NCBI GenBank assembly: GCA_023375785.1 | Contig: SZWC01007358.1 | Coordinates: 34,579-63,997, forward strand | From: Penium margaritaceum | Lineage: Eukaryota; Streptophyta; Zygnematophyceae; Desmidiales; Peniaceae | DNA length: 29,419 nucleotides | Direction: 5' to 3' | Shown: positions 18,464 to 29,419 of the stretch, one piece after another | How the letters are laid out: each line of letters opens with the position of its first letter | Numbering within the stretch: the stretch's first letter is position 1 | The notes under the pieces: model-generated | Told to the model about the DNA's origin: nothing | Database searches by the model: none | Seen by the model: the letters and a program-made list of their open reading frames with translations, nothing else | Program-made: the position numbers and the translations under genes

Positions 18464-19174
18464 CTATGTAGTTTTTGTTGCAAACCTCTTTGGGTTTGCT
18501 TCCTTGTTTATCGTGTATGGTGTGCCCATTAGGCCGGCCATCATACCAGGTCTGCATGACGTTGAATGCTCTGGCAGTAGCCATTCAATTTCGTACCTAC
18601 AATGGTTGTACCCATTGACAACAACAAATTTGTTATCTTGTTTTACGACATCAGCTTTAACAGCTTTACTTAAGCTAATAGGTACGATTTCATCCACATC
18701 TGTGAATAAACCTGTCATCCTTACAAACCTCGTGTTTGGATTGCATCTAGAAGGCGGCAGTAGGACATTGTTTTTTAACTTAGGATGGTGCACATTCCCT
18801 TCTGCATTCTGACAATGGTTCATCCATCAAACCATGGTCCAAAACAATCGTTTCAATGACCTAAAGAGTGACCATCGTTGGGATCCTCCTAGTGGCTTGA
18901 AGAATGGTGATGAAAATGGCATTTCATGGACTAACAATGGTTGAGTCATCTGTTGGGGTGACGTTGGGGCACAAGGAGGCATACAAACTACAACCACCAA
19001 CACACACTCTGCATTGGTCTCAGGAAGAAATGGAATAGAAATGAGGCCCATTTGGACTTGATGATGACAACCTAGGACATGTCCATATGGCTGAATGACA
19101 AATTCCCTCCTTAATTTTGATTTTTGACCAATGTTTTGAAATAAAGTTGAAATCTGTTGAGACTTGAGCACCAT
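18464..19174 (-). pseudogene. Unrecognised coding-like frame split by one TGA
   Basis: Two minus-strand open stretches, 19174-18827 (115 codons) and 18823-18464 (119 codons), are in the same frame and separated only by TGA and TGG. Together they would make about 235 residues. The second half looks like an ordinary soluble protein (RMTGLFTDVDEIVPISLSKA, KQDNKFVVVNGYNHCRYEIE). I do not recognise a family. A hydrophobic plus-strand frame (18429-18812) overlaps it, so strand choice is uncertain. It may be a decayed gene or part of an unknown transposon. Confidence 0.3.
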
Positions 19175-20406
19175 GAATTCAAGAAGCCACGTAAATGATT
19201 AAATCCAATGTTCCCTCATGCATTCTCTCATTCATCTACACAACATTTGTTCTTGCATGTGGATAATAGAATGCCTGGACAGGTGACATAAATCTACATA
19301 GCTCGGAAAACATAGGCATCACTGATCAACATATAACACGTCATACACAAGACCTTGAACATGACTTTGTTGAATTCAAGGGTCTCACACTCCACCAATT
19401 TGATCAAATCGGATCACCCAAATAACTCGTACCCAAAAAACCTAGTTGAAATCAAGGATCAAATGATTCATTGAATCTCAACCATTGAATTCAAACATAA
19501 AGGGGGTATAAACCTGAGACCATGTTCTTGGTCATTGGTATACACATGTCTCCTTGTTGTCCTCTTTGCACTTCTGGCGTGCGTGAGCCGTGAAGACGGG
19601 ACCCCATTCCGTTGCTCACAATTGTGGACTCTTGTGGATAGATGTGTTTGGAACATTTGTCATGCTATCAGATACATTACACCCTAGTCCACTGGTCACG
19701 ACTCCCTCTTATGTTACCCACTGTTTTATGATGTATCATATTGCGTAGAGATTTTGCTTCTTGTCCATGGGGCAATGGGAATTCATTATAGCCTTGGTCA
19801 CGCACGTGTGCCTGAATACAATAATTTGTTTCTATAAAATAGTACGCATTTCATGGGCACAGTGACAGTTTTGTCTATTCACTAATAGCCTATAACCTCC
19901 TCATCTTGTTCCCAAGTTTTAGGCATGCTTTAAGAAATGTTGATCGTGGATGTCCGTTAGCAATGTACAATGTCCAGTGATTGGTTGGCATTGACCAACT
20001 TTTTACGCACTGATTCCAACATCTAGGTTTGTTTGTATTGTATGTTTCTTTGTGTCAACTAGGGTTCGGTTCACCTGATGTTCCTTTGTACATGACCAGC
20101 ACTACTGTGTAGCCTTTTGAATTTGACAACGGGGCTCTTTCATACCCCCCCCCTCCTGCGCCTGCTGACTTGGACATTGTCGACACGTTAATGAGAGTGC
20201 TAAAATGGAAGGTCCATCAAATGGTAATGTTGGCGTTGCGCTCGTTAGTGCAAGCCTCCATGTTAGTAGAGAAAAGAAAAAGAACCCTCGCATGCCATTT
20301 GACTCGCTCATGTCCAATCACTCTCAATACATACACTTAATGGTGAGTGTACAACACTAGAGCATATGGTGAGGATACTTATTGGAAAGAGGGTGTGAAA
20401 AAATAG
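19175..20406. other. No gene recognised
   Basis: Mixed-composition sequence with only short frames, a C9 run near 20146 and no repeat or structure that I can defend. Confidence 0.5.
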
Positions 20407-21060
20407 AATGCTTCCCATGAATTTCTTGCCAATCTCATGTACACCAATCATTTTGTGTACATGGACGGGAATTACAGTGAATTTACCTGGCCAAAGAACT
20501 ATCCAAATAATAGGGAAAATGTTGAAACAAATCAGAATGATCTAGAAGCGATGCAATGAAAGCAAGAACACCTACTTCATGCCTAACATAATGTTAAGAC
20601 ATCTTTGTATGATAGGATTATTGAATGTTGTGTACTATAACTCTTATTGGCCTAACAACGACTTTTACTAGTGAGACGGACTACCTTATCGCTCGACGTG
20701 CCGGCTAGATCCTACATGAGCAACAGCTTGACTTTGCTCCGACGACAGGTACACTGCCTCTTTAGCAAAATTCAAGGAAGCACACTACAAAAAGGGCTCC
20801 GTTAATGTAAGAACGTGTCTACCTTTCTGTTTGGTTGTAAACCATTAAGTTTACTGGCAGAACAAGTGGGCAAGAAATTGGTATTGTGCGTTGTTCTGCA
20901 ATGGTGTTGATTTGGGCCATCAACGGCTAGCAATGAAGATACATCTCAGCGTAAGCTACCTCCAAGGACATCTTCAGCTTTAGAGGGAATCTTAATATCT
21001 CATTTGTATCAAAACCCTTGATGTATTATGATTGATGTCTCAAACTGATTGTATATGCCT
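20407..21060 (+). pseudogene. Unrecognised decayed coding stretch
   Basis: Several open pieces look protein-like but are separated by stops or shifts: 20407-20559 (starts NASHEFLANLMYTNHFVYMDG, 50 codons to a TGA), the region near 20700-20790 (SLDVPARSYMSNSLTLL) and about 20821-20911 (TFLFGCKPLSLLAEQVGKKL). They suggest an old gene or transposon on the plus strand, perhaps continuous with the decayed stretch at 21938-22830. No family is recognised. Confidence 0.25.
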
Positions 21061-21097
21061 TTGCATGTGCAGGTGTGCATAACTCCCGTCACATTGC

Positions 21098-21850
21098 GTG
21101 ATCCCATCTATATCTAAAACATCAACATGTTCAGATACATCTTTTAGATACACGTTCAACTTTGGAAATGGAGATGAGGGAAACGATATCCCCCTTGGAG
21201 TCAAAAGTGCACTCCGTGATTGTACTGGGTCATGTATCTTCAGGACAGTCAAACAAACACACACATTTGTCAATACACTAGAGCCTTCTTTTCGCGTGCA
21301 TACGATACACTCCCCGCTTACATCCACCAGAGTGTTTGATATGTGGAGGATGATGGACGTGGAAAAACAACAGGGGTCTTGCTACGTTTCGACCAAAACC
21401 CCACCCAAACACCTTGCCACAAAGATTCTACACTAACCGTCAATCTAGGCTTATGAGCGCGTTACATGAAGTGGAATTCATTCTGTTTGAAACTACTCTT
21501 CTATGGTTTTCTTGTTGTCTATCAACTTCTCCTCCTAATATACCTCCTACATTTGCTTTACCTTTTGGGGGAGGGGCGTCCATCCCCCCTCAAGAGGTCA
21601 AAACTGCATCGGGTGGTTGTATCAGGTAGCATATCTGGAGGAACATCAATCGTACAAGCGACTGCATTTAAACACTAGCAAACAATAGTTAGCATTCCTA
21701 TAATACATACCCATCTCCATAACTACATTACACTTTGTGGTTTCTTCTCGGGAGGGGGAGCTCCACCCCCCCTCTCCAAAAGGTCAAGAATGCATTGGGA
21801 AGTGTACATGGAGGAGCGCCAATCACATACGCTACTGTTTTCTCTTCAAG
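21098..21850 (+). repeat. Three diverged repeats with coding-like content
   Basis: Similar stretches are anchored by GTCAAAAGTGCACTCC at 21200, GTCAAAACTGCATCGG at 21597 and GTCAAGAATGCATTGG at 21783, spaced 397 and 186 bp. Each is preceded by a purine-rich then C-rich stretch (GGAGATGAGGG, GGGGGAGGGGCG and GGGAGGGGGAG followed by CCCCC). Translations are alike: FGNGDEGNDIPLGVKSAL, GGGASIPPQEVKTASGG and GRGSSTPPLQKVKNALG. The first lies in a 112-codon frame (21098-21436). These could be modules of a decayed repeat protein; no family is recognised. Confidence 0.45.
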
Positions 21851-21937
21851 TACAGTGCCAAGGAATGCAGTACATAGTAGCCACGCCTTGATTTTGATTC
21901 CTTGCCATGGGGGGGTGTCTGCACTATCAATCGTATG

Positions 21938-22830
21938 AAGTGTATCTTGTGCAAGAAGGTGTAACATGTCATCCACAAGCTCAAGGACTTGAAGTAGTTG
22001 GGTAGCTCCATTGAAACTTTCTTTAGATAGTAAATTACACTTCTGAAAGAAGTCAAAGGATTTACTGTGGACAATGGGACCATGAACTTCAAGTATCTCA
22101 AGTGCTTGATATTAGAGCACTTGTGTGACGATCTTGCAAACAATAAGTTGGAGGAGAAGACAGGTGGTCCTTGAAGGCGAGGCTAGTGGCATTGAGCCTT
22201 CATCCACGCCTGTTCCTACTTTCCAAGAGGACAAGCAAGGGCGAGGAAAGAGCAAGAACAAGAAAAGGCAAGTGAACAACTGTAATGGAAACATAAAGTT
22301 GCCAGATGTATATTACACACAACAACTTCGTGGCGTTACATCACAAACACTAGTCAAAGTCCACAAGTACACGTCTGGAGTAGGTGGGGAACCCGGAGTG
22401 CCCATGAAGTAGTGGACAAGACTGAGTTGTCTAGTGTTGCATGGCGGACACATAACGAGTGACGTCATGGAATCCTTTAATGCTCATCTCATGGAAATCC
22501 TTCACCTCTATATGTTTAACTACTTTGTATAGCTACACACGCCTATGCACAAGCTGTTTGAATCTTGGAAGCATGCAAAGCACAACACTCAGTAAGCACC
22601 GGTGGTAGAAGGAGAGTTGTAAGTCTTCACAAAACACATAACCCAGTATTGCATGCTCAGACATGGCAATGCCATGGGCACAATGAGGGGCCTGAAGCAT
22701 GTTCTAGGGCAGGAGGTAGATGTTATGTCAACCCACTACACGTGGCTAAAGGAGGAGTACAGGTACTCTTGCTAGCATGCCATGGCCCTCGTTCTCAAAC
22801 CTCTTTACAACCTACAATATTGTAGAAACA
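21938..22830 (+). pseudogene. Unrecognised decayed gene or transposase remnant
   Basis: Protein-like pieces follow one another on the plus strand in changing frames: KCILCKKV, HVIHKLKDLK and KEVKGFTVDNGTMNFKYLKC (21938-22170); a 95-codon frame 22125-22412 with a basic GRGKSKNKKRQ patch and DVYYTQQLRGVTSQTLVKVH; VMESFNAHLMEILHLYMFNY (about 22465-22530); and LRHGNAMGTMRGLKHVLGQE with STHYTWLKEEYRYSC (about 22655-22775). The spacing, basic patch and loss of frame suggest a dead mobile element or gene. I cannot name the family. Confidence 0.35.
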
Positions 22831-23935
22831 TAGAACTAGCATAAATGACATGGCTGAAGAGGTTAATGTCGCCAATGTTGGGAGTGAACTTACAGGAGCT
22901 GTAGTATGTGCGGCGTGCTGGAGACAGCAGAGTAAGCGTGTGGACATGGTTGGCCACGCTCATCGCGGATTGATGTACCGTACTGCCAGGCATATTCGTC
23001 CACTTTTTGGTTAGGTTTTTGGTGGTTCTTATACTCTCCCAAACTTGGCTGCTTTTGAGTTTGTTTAGGAGTCGTTCATTAGCCTCTACCAAAAATACCG
23101 GAACGTTCATATTCGGCCATGGTTCGGGTCCGTGGACTAGCTAAGCGACATGTCGGCCTTGTTGGTTGGCAACCTCGATTCAAACCTCCGAAAGTTTGGA
23201 CCTGAGGTGAAGCCATATGTTGCGAGAGCAACAGATGGTGGCCCGTGGGCGCGTAACACGGGTCAGCACCTGTCTTGAGATGTGTTTTTTTACCGGTCAA
23301 GTTTATGATGTTCAAGAATACCTGCTTTGAACCCGACTCATGCTAAACTCTACAGGACATGATTTCTGAAGGAATTTGTCCATCAGCCTTATAATTTTTT
23401 GTGGAACACTTGAACGGGAAAAATAATTATTGTAGACGAATATGCCTGGCAGTGCGGTAGAGCCCGGATGCAAGCGAGAATGCATTTCTTAAAAGTGACA
23501 CAAGGCACAACTCCAAAAATCTGTAAAAACCCATTAGTATTGCCGTCAGTGATTATCGTTGCGGCACGTGCACAACTTGCCAACAACCCGAGTATCTCAA
23601 TCATTCAGAATGTAGCGCTAGTTAACACCGGGAATGCACCAGGAGTGGCAAGATGGGACTACAAGCGAGGCTACGGGCCGGATTCCAAGCAGGGCTACAA
23701 TAAGAGATTTGAGTGGAGCTGAAGCTGAGGGTGCAAGCGTGTCTACGAACGGGAGCACATGCAGGAATGCAAGCCAAGCTGCAAGAGAGATTGCAACAAT
23801 GTTTGTAGGTGTTGTAGAGGGGGTACTTGGGATGGATGTGGGGGTTTGTGGAATAGACACAAGGAGAAAAACCTTGTTGCGGAGGGTGTTGGAGCCGTGG
23901 CATTACAGATGGACAACCCCACTACCATTGATGAC
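22831..23935. other. No gene recognised
   Basis: Several 70-100 residue frames overlap on both strands (for example minus 22805-23110, minus 23079-23315 and plus 23634-23945), but none has a recognisable motif and none stands out from its shadows. GCAAG/GCTAC words recur at 23650-23790 in a loosely repetitive way. Confidence 0.45.
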
Positions 23936-23981
23936 CACACCTTGAGGAGTAAATGATCCATCATTTATTCCTCAAGGTGTG
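23936..23981. other. 46-nt near-perfect hairpin (22-bp arms, 2-nt loop)
   Basis: The arm at 23936-23957 (begins CACACCTTGAGGAG) and the arm at 23960-23981 (ends CTCAAGGTGTG) are inverse complements with one mismatch, separated by CC. It could be a miniature fold-back element or a palindrome-forming replication scar. No function can be read directly. Confidence 0.9.
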
Positions 23982-24566
23982 AGTCATTTGAGGAAAAGGC
24001 CGACAACACATGTATATGCCTCTGAGATGTAGTTTGTACCAAGCAAGATCCGCGATCCTGGTGCTCTTGGTGTGGAGGACAAGGATCAGAGTGCACGTGG
24101 CACGTTTTGCAATGTAGTACACATTACAACAAAACATATTGCAAGTGACCATTCTTTACGTGGGAGGAGCGCAAGATTCAGTGGTCACATCACTTGAGGC
24201 CATTTTTTTTTGTGGGTTGTGTGTATCTCCATACAAGGAGTTTTGTGATGTTATCATGGAGTTCTCCACTGTGTTGGAGTGTAGTGTTTGCGGGGTCAAT
24301 TGCTTCATACACGACTTATCCGTACATTTACAATAGCGAAGCAACTGTTGTCAATTGTCTCCACTCCTCTTTCCACCTTAATGCAAATGATTTATGAATC
24401 CCTTTGGTGTATGTTGGTCATATCTTCTTCGTGATTGTGACTTGGTTTAACATAGTGGATGCAAGGAATAGCACTTACTGCACACTAGACTGTGTACCTT
24501 ACTACCCAACTGCTCAGAGAATTTGAGATCATGCTTTTTTAACCCAACTCAAAACTATCCGATTTT
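23982..24566. other. No gene recognised
   Basis: Short frames only. A 65-codon plus frame at 24139-24336 has an ECSVCG...H...H arrangement that does not fit a standard zinc finger. Confidence 0.45.
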
Positions 24567-25061
24567 ATGCAAAGGTCATATTCTCGGGATGATGACACTT
24601 TTTTCCAATTACAATTGTCAAAACCAAGGAGATGTCTATCTTCTTTGTTGCTTCAATACATGAGTTCGTTCACTAGTTACTCGATGAAATCATACCATTG
24701 GCAACTTAGGATTTGTACCCTTGTATTGTCTGAAACAACCCTGAAGCGTTGCGCATTGAATTTCATAGTTCCCATCTTGACTAGTTTTGTCCTTGAAAGT
24801 CTGTGTGGGCATTTAAAGTCATCATACTTCGTGACACATGGTGGGTCAAAAGGTGTCATTTTCTACAAAACAACCTATCTTGTGAGTTTGCTCCATTTTG
24901 GGAAGAGACACTTTAGTGATTCACTCGACTTTTACCACGTCAACGATAATCCCCCCACCCACACCAACATGGGGGATACGCGGGGATGGAAACGTGTGTA
25001 CGTTGTTCTTTCGTGTGAAAGATCTCACCAGACCCACCCCCTCCCCCCCTCCCCCTACTGA
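24567..25061 (+). CDS. 164-codon open frame, probably not a gene
   Basis: This is the longest ATG-started frame in the right third of the window. The product would be Ser/Leu-rich with scattered hydrophobic residues and a Pro-rich end that overlaps C-rich low-complexity DNA at 25035-25055. There is no recognisable domain and no splice or polyadenylation context that I can defend. I list it for its length. Confidence 0.12.
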   Translation: MQRSYSRDDDTFFQLQLSKPRRCLSSLLLQYMSSFTSYSMKSYHWQLRICTLVLSETTLKRCALNFIVPILTSFVLESLCGHLKSSYFVTHGGSKGVIFYKTTYLVSLLHFGKRHFSDSLDFYHVNDNPPTHTNMGDTRGWKRVYVVLSCERSHQTHPLPPSPY

Positions 25062-26620
25062 TTGGACTGTGTTGGGGCTATGCAGTAGGGAGTGTACTAT
25101 ACGGCCGCCTGAGAATGTCAATTGTTGTATTTGTACGTGTAAACCTCCACGGTACAATCGACTATACGGGGCTTTGGAGGTGGGAAGGAGGGCGGCGTGA
25201 AAAATCCTAAACGTACATTGGATTGAAGATGGTAGGCAACTATAAGCTGAACTATTCGAGTCTATTGAAGCAATCCAAATGAGCCATGCGAATTCATCGG
25301 AGTCAATTGACACCCCTCATACATGGTAGGTCATCCCACCGACTGAGTGGAGCCTTGTGGACACGCATGACATCCAATGCAACCAATGGGTCCGCTTCGT
25401 GCATGTATAGAAGATATCCATACTACGGAGAAAGGATTTCTTTATGACCGGTCCCTACGTCGTCAAGACTAGCCAGTTGTTGCTGCCACTGGCAATGGCA
25501 ATGTTAGCTACTTTTATTGGGATGTTGTCAGAGCCTTCGTGATAGTGGTGAGAGCCTAGTACTGACCCTACGCCTTTGTCACTTGGAGACGACCAATCTT
25601 CCAAGGGAAGCTGCCACCTACCACAATAGTGGAGGGGCATGGAAACGCATCATTGCGACCACCTTGTAAGAAGGAGTATCTTCTACCAGTTCTTGGGGTA
25701 GTATCACACCTCCGTCGTCAATGCTAAATTTGAGTCACCTCGCCAAGTTGGTGGCCACCTCCATGAGATTATGACAAGCAAAGAAGATTGCCCATGTCAT
25801 TGCATCCATCTGCTTATGCTCACAATAACTTCTAGTGTGGTTGGTTTCAATACTCCTATTGCTATTGGTAGTATTACAACCATCCGCAACTTCTTTTCAA
25901 TTACAAGAGCCTTGCCTCTTTTGAGCTATCGGCTTGATTTTTTCGTACAATGATGACAATGGTCATGATCCTCGTTAACGTTGTCGTTATCGTGCTCTTA
26001 GTCTGTCAATGTTTGGTTGGCCCTCCCCGGGCGCATCCTCCGTCGCGTGGGGTTCGTCCACATGCACGTCGATGTACTTACGAAACACTTTGTCAACTTC
26101 CTTATCGTTCTTAGTGTCGTCCGGCATAGCATGGTTCCCTCGAGTAATGCGGTTGCCATCGGCTTGGCTACCGTCCTTGTGGCGACGGCTCGTACTCTTT
26201 GGGGTCAACCAAGGGTATGTCGGTAGGCCTTCGCCACCTTGTCCTTCTTAGCCGAGAAGGTTCTCATGCTAGCCATAGCACCACTTGGGCCGTGTACATC
26301 TAACACAGACAAGGTAAAGTGAGCCCCGCTCACCTCAAGCCTTGAGAGGAATTGCCGCTCCTTGTTTCTCTTCTTTTGTACTCTCAAAGCCGGAGATATC
26401 GCACTAGAACATAACAAGACAGTCTACACCGTCGCGAACGACAGGTGTACGCAATAAAAAGTCTTGCTTTCCTGGGTCACCGCGACTAGCTCAATCACGT
26501 GGACTTGCAACCAGATGAGATAAGCCATTGATCCCTTTGTAACTATCCTAGCACGAGTGCACATCGTTAACAACTGAGAAAAGGTATTACTACATTCACG
26601 TCCTTTCCCACTACTCAAAA
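25062..26620. other. No convincing gene
   Basis: Overlapping frames of 60-100 codons occur on both strands. Minus frames at 25987-26208 (hydrophilic, TKNDKEVDKVFRKYIDVHVD) and 26205-26417 (GAHFTLSVLDVHGPSGAMAS) look slightly protein-like and lie next to each other, so an old minus-strand gene is possible, but nothing identifies it. Confidence 0.3.
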
Positions 26621-27177
26621 TTGGCCCTCGAGTACAACATTCAGTATCACCAAGTATCTGCCCTCCTTGCCAAAAGGAATTCACCACCCAAGATCTCATC
26701 AACGATACTTGCACTACGTGATTTTGATGGCTCTATCCCCACCTCGTTTGATGTGCTTTTACACCACCCAAGTCTTCTTCCAACGCACGCATCAAAGATC
26801 AAAAAATGGGTAAATGTCTTTTCCTCGTTCTCATATCGCATTGCAAGAAACATCCTCCATCCCATGTTCTTGCGAAACTCTCATTACCCATCACCCAAGG
26901 AGAGGTTGTGGGGGCAACTATCTTAGAGGCATTACACAAGACTCTTGATCCAAATAGCCTCCCTGAGGAGTTATACAAACTCTTCAATCACAAAACAATT
27001 GCCCAGCTCCTCTTCTATTACAAACACATCCTATACGATCCCTCCGCAGTGGGGGGATTTGCCTCCTCCGCGAATAGCATTGTCCATGAGAAAGGTGAGC
27101 TGAATGACATGGCCAAATACAAACCAAAATATCTCATTGACATAAAATATACGATCGTAGCCAAGCATTCTGGCTAA
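26621..27177 (+). pseudogene. Unrecognised coding-like region in two frames
   Basis: A first frame from 26621 reads ISSTILALRDFDGSIPTSFD up to KIKKW near 26813. A second frame from 26806 to 27177 reads LAKLSLPITQGEVVGATILE, LPEELYKLFNHKTIAQLLFY and YKPKYLIDIKYTIVAKHSG before TAA. Both look like ordinary protein, and the switch near 26806-26815 falls in an A6 run, so a one-base slip or a sequencing error could separate them. No family is recognised. Confidence 0.3.
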
Positions 27178-27811
27178 TCAACTAAATAAAGCACCCCCAT
27201 GTGTCAAGCGCCAAGATCGTATCAATTGTTTTCTGGGGGGAAACATCAAATACACACTCCCTAAGTTATACAATCACTTGGTTACCACGTGTCATGTCCG
27301 TGCTACTTAGATATCAACCAAAATAACCATAGTGTTCCCTTCATTACGAAAACCACTACGCGACACTGCAACACATTGGCCTGCCTCCGAGCTTTGTCGG
27401 TGGGTCAACTCGTCCAATACTACATTCCAACATTATCCTCGTAATTGTGTACCTCGTGTTCCTCATGACCCTTGTCTCGAGCACACAAAAAGGAGTGTCT
27501 CGTCACACCACTCTTCTTCCAATGGAACCCATCGCTGACTTGCTCCGCTACCATCTCCATGATCTAGCACACGACAAGGATCCCTTTTGTGCTCCACATT
27601 TGAAAGTCCTTTGGTCGAGATGCGGATGACACAACATTCACCCTTTAATCTGGACATGAAATCCATACAAAAACTAGATGCCTCATGACATGTGTGTGCT
27701 GCACGGGGCTCTACACAAGCGACCATGCAATGCACCTCGTCCTCGTAAGTATGCATACACCAATCCAATTTTAACCTCCTTTCCTTACTTCTCAACAGCC
27801 TAAATGAGTTA
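27178..27811. other. No gene recognised
   Basis: A 131-codon minus frame (27463-27858) runs into the palindrome at 27812 and overlaps plus frames; neither has a known motif. Confidence 0.4.
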
Positions 27812-27855
27812 TGGGGCATATGTTGGAATTTGATCAAATTCCAACATATGCCCCA
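27812..27855. other. Perfect 44-bp palindrome with no loop
   Basis: The 22 bases at 27812-27833 (start TGGGGCATATG, end GAATTTGA) are the exact inverse complement of 27834-27855. The centre is the GATC at 27832-27835. A third, direct copy of ATCAAATTCCAACATA lies at 27861-27876, 28 bp after its match in the right arm. Confidence 0.95.
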
Positions 27856-27876
27856 CATACATCAAATTCCAACATA

Positions 27877-28697
27877 CTTCGTAAGCTCCAAGTGTGCATC
27901 TCCCTTTCGGCAAAGATTTAGAGCCCCACTTACATCAAAGCAATTCCAATCGATGCATGCCTTCATTCCAAGTTTATCTACTCCAGCTGCGTATGCCCCC
28001 GGCCCCCACCCACATCTTGCACATGAATGCCCTCTAAACCTCCATTGCTCTAGCTCCGATAGAGGTAGAGACGGCGACCGTGGACTTTACTCGTTTACAT
28101 CAGCACTGTCATTTAACTCCGGGGGGGGGGGTGATTCAATGCTCCACTACCCTCGTCTACTGGATAGTCTCATTCATGTTGCCTATGAAGGTCCGGTAGG
28201 AGTATGCTTTTGTACTTTCACGGCATTCATATAAGAAAGGTCATTTATTCCCGTCCCACTTACCGCCCATGACTTCCCACGGCTTGTCACAAATGGCAAA
28301 CTGTATTCAAGCAGCTCACAGCCTTTGACCGAACGATAAACCTTCCACGAGCCTTGTACGGAGAGACTTTGGTAGAAACTGCTGCATTATGTTGTTTAAA
28401 TACGAAGGATTGTGGCCAACCACTTGGAGGTATCGTCAGAAAGCATGGTTCCTTTTCGAGAACACCACTATTCGTTAACTATTGCGTCCTGGTCCAGGAT
28501 GAAACAATGATTCCACATGGGTCTTGTGGAGTCGCCCCCCCTCTCCTGTACACGTGTTCTTGCCGCAAGGCATTCCGCGCTCATTGTGCGATGCCACCCA
28601 CCGTGCTTCACTGTCTAAATTCTCACACGAATACCAAGCAACATTATCTTTCACTTTCCCCATATCACACGCTCCTCAACCACCCATCTTCAACTGA
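27877..28697. other. No gene recognised; G11 run at 28121-28131
   Basis: Two 134-codon plus frames (27830-28234 and 28354-28758) cross this stretch. The first runs through the G11 tract, which argues against it. The second is Cys/His-rich but has no known motif. Confidence 0.4.
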
Positions 28698-28883
28698 GTG
28701 CCAGGAAGCTCAATACGAATATATTTGCAAAGAGAGAAAACAAACGACAAGTCTATAGCATTAATACCTGCCGCGACGTACAAGTGTCGCACGCGGAAGT
28801 GCAAGGTCTGTCCTAAAACCGGCCTAAAAACACTGTTTTGGCCGCAACTCAGCGCAGACAAACCAGAATGCTACGCCGTCTGA
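28698..28883 (+). pseudogene. Cys-rich 61-codon frame, possible Penelope-like Cys motif
   Basis: The frame contains YKCRTRKCKVCPKTG, a C-x4-C-x2-C spacing in a basic context. In Penelope-like retroelements a similar CxRxxCKxCP motif sits between the RT and GIY-YIG domains. No RT or GIY-YIG residues are visible on either side and the frame closes at 28881, so this is at best a fragment. Confidence 0.2.
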
Positions 28884-29410
28884 ACCTAGAGATGCAAAAT
28901 CTCAAGCCGGACGCTACAATTGGTCACACGCATAAGTCCGGCGCGGATCGGTGGACAGAGAATGCAAAACATGCAAATCGGGCTCAAGAGCCAGTCCACC
29001 AAGAAAACTCTAGCGTCTGCAGGAAAAAAAAAAACGCAAAGCACCCCGGCGAGCACCCAGAACGTCGTGGCAGCTCTTTGGCAGCTGCTGATGGATGGAT
29101 CCACCACTCGTCGGTGCTCCAGTGCCAGCTGCGTCCGCATCAAGGATAGGCTGTAGAAAACCTATACGAGGTCCAAGACGGCGTCCACGATGCTGGGGCA
29201 GTCGTCGGTCAGCTCCGAGTGGGTGGTCCACCACATGCTGATGCGTCGGTGTCTCCAGGGTCTGCATCTGGGACAATGTCGTCGCGCTCTCCTGTACCGC
29301 TGCTCTTCTTGCCGTCGCTCGTGACAGGTGGAAGCCACACACACCAACACATATCACTATTTTTCCGCACCAGTGGGCCGGTGCATCGCACTTGCAAGAA
29401 GAAAAATTTG
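28884..29410. other. GC-richer end region without a clear gene
   Basis: Overlapping frames on both strands (plus 28838-29149 and 28920-29156, minus 29010-29357) are all open because stops are rarer in this GC-richer DNA. An A12 run is at about 29023-29034. No motif supports one frame over another. Confidence 0.4.
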
Positions 29411-29419
29411 CCCCCCCCC
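29411..29419. other. C9 homopolymer at the end of the window
   Basis: The sequence stops in nine C bases. Short-read contigs often break in such runs, so this is probably a contig end. Confidence 0.6.

Overview
The window looks like nuclear DNA of a eukaryote and is dominated by repeats. It has long tandem arrays, chromodomain-type Ty3/gypsy retrotransposons riddled with stops and frameshifts, GT-AG splice-like signals, and no bacterial-style operons, ribosome binding sites, rRNA or tRNA. Chromoviruses of this type are common in green plants and their algal relatives (also in fungi and some animals). A charophyte or early land plant is a reasonable guess, but it is inference. I see no intact cellular gene that I can name.

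Layout. 1-1235: simple-sequence and minisatellite DNA (GT-rich 25-mers, a (CT)n tract, a purine-rich block with a ~182-bp duplication, five 33-bp units). 1236-1694: unique flank with a short open stretch ending at a strong donor-like site. 1688-10098: a tandem array of 17 copies of a 498-bp unit, with two one-N gaps at 4671 and 5460. Each unit is a ~246-bp intron-like half (AAG|GTACGT to polypyrimidine-TAG|G) plus a 252-bp exon-like half that is a whole number of codons. 10099-10240: the reading frame of the last exon-like copy runs on into unique DNA to a second donor-like site. 10241-11331: compound ~115/230-bp minisatellite. 11497-12160: two diverged 330-bp direct repeats.

12375-17980: two decayed Ty3/gypsy chromoviruses of one family, facing each other. 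The plus-strand copy (RT, RNase H, integrase, chromodomain, polypurine tract, 3' LTR) meets the minus-strand copy (RNase H tail, integrase, chromodomain, polypurine tract, 3' LTR) at a perfect 9-bp inverted repeat near 15962. A ~420-bp segment interrupts RNase H of the first copy. Both copies are dead.

17980-29419: low gene content. There are decayed coding-like stretches that I cannot assign (minus 18464-19174; plus 20407-22830; plus 26621-27177), three diverged repeats near 21200-21850, a 46-nt near-perfect hairpin at 23936-23981, a perfect 44-bp palindrome at 27812-27855, and a small cysteine-rich frame at 28698-28883 faintly like a Penelope-type Cys motif. The window ends in C9, as a contig end would.

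The most interesting object is the 498-bp array. It behaves like a multiplied intron-exon module with phase-preserving length, conserved splice-like signals, one stop codon at the same place in every copy, and a higher-order A*-B-C order in which the B copies have usually lost the acceptor.
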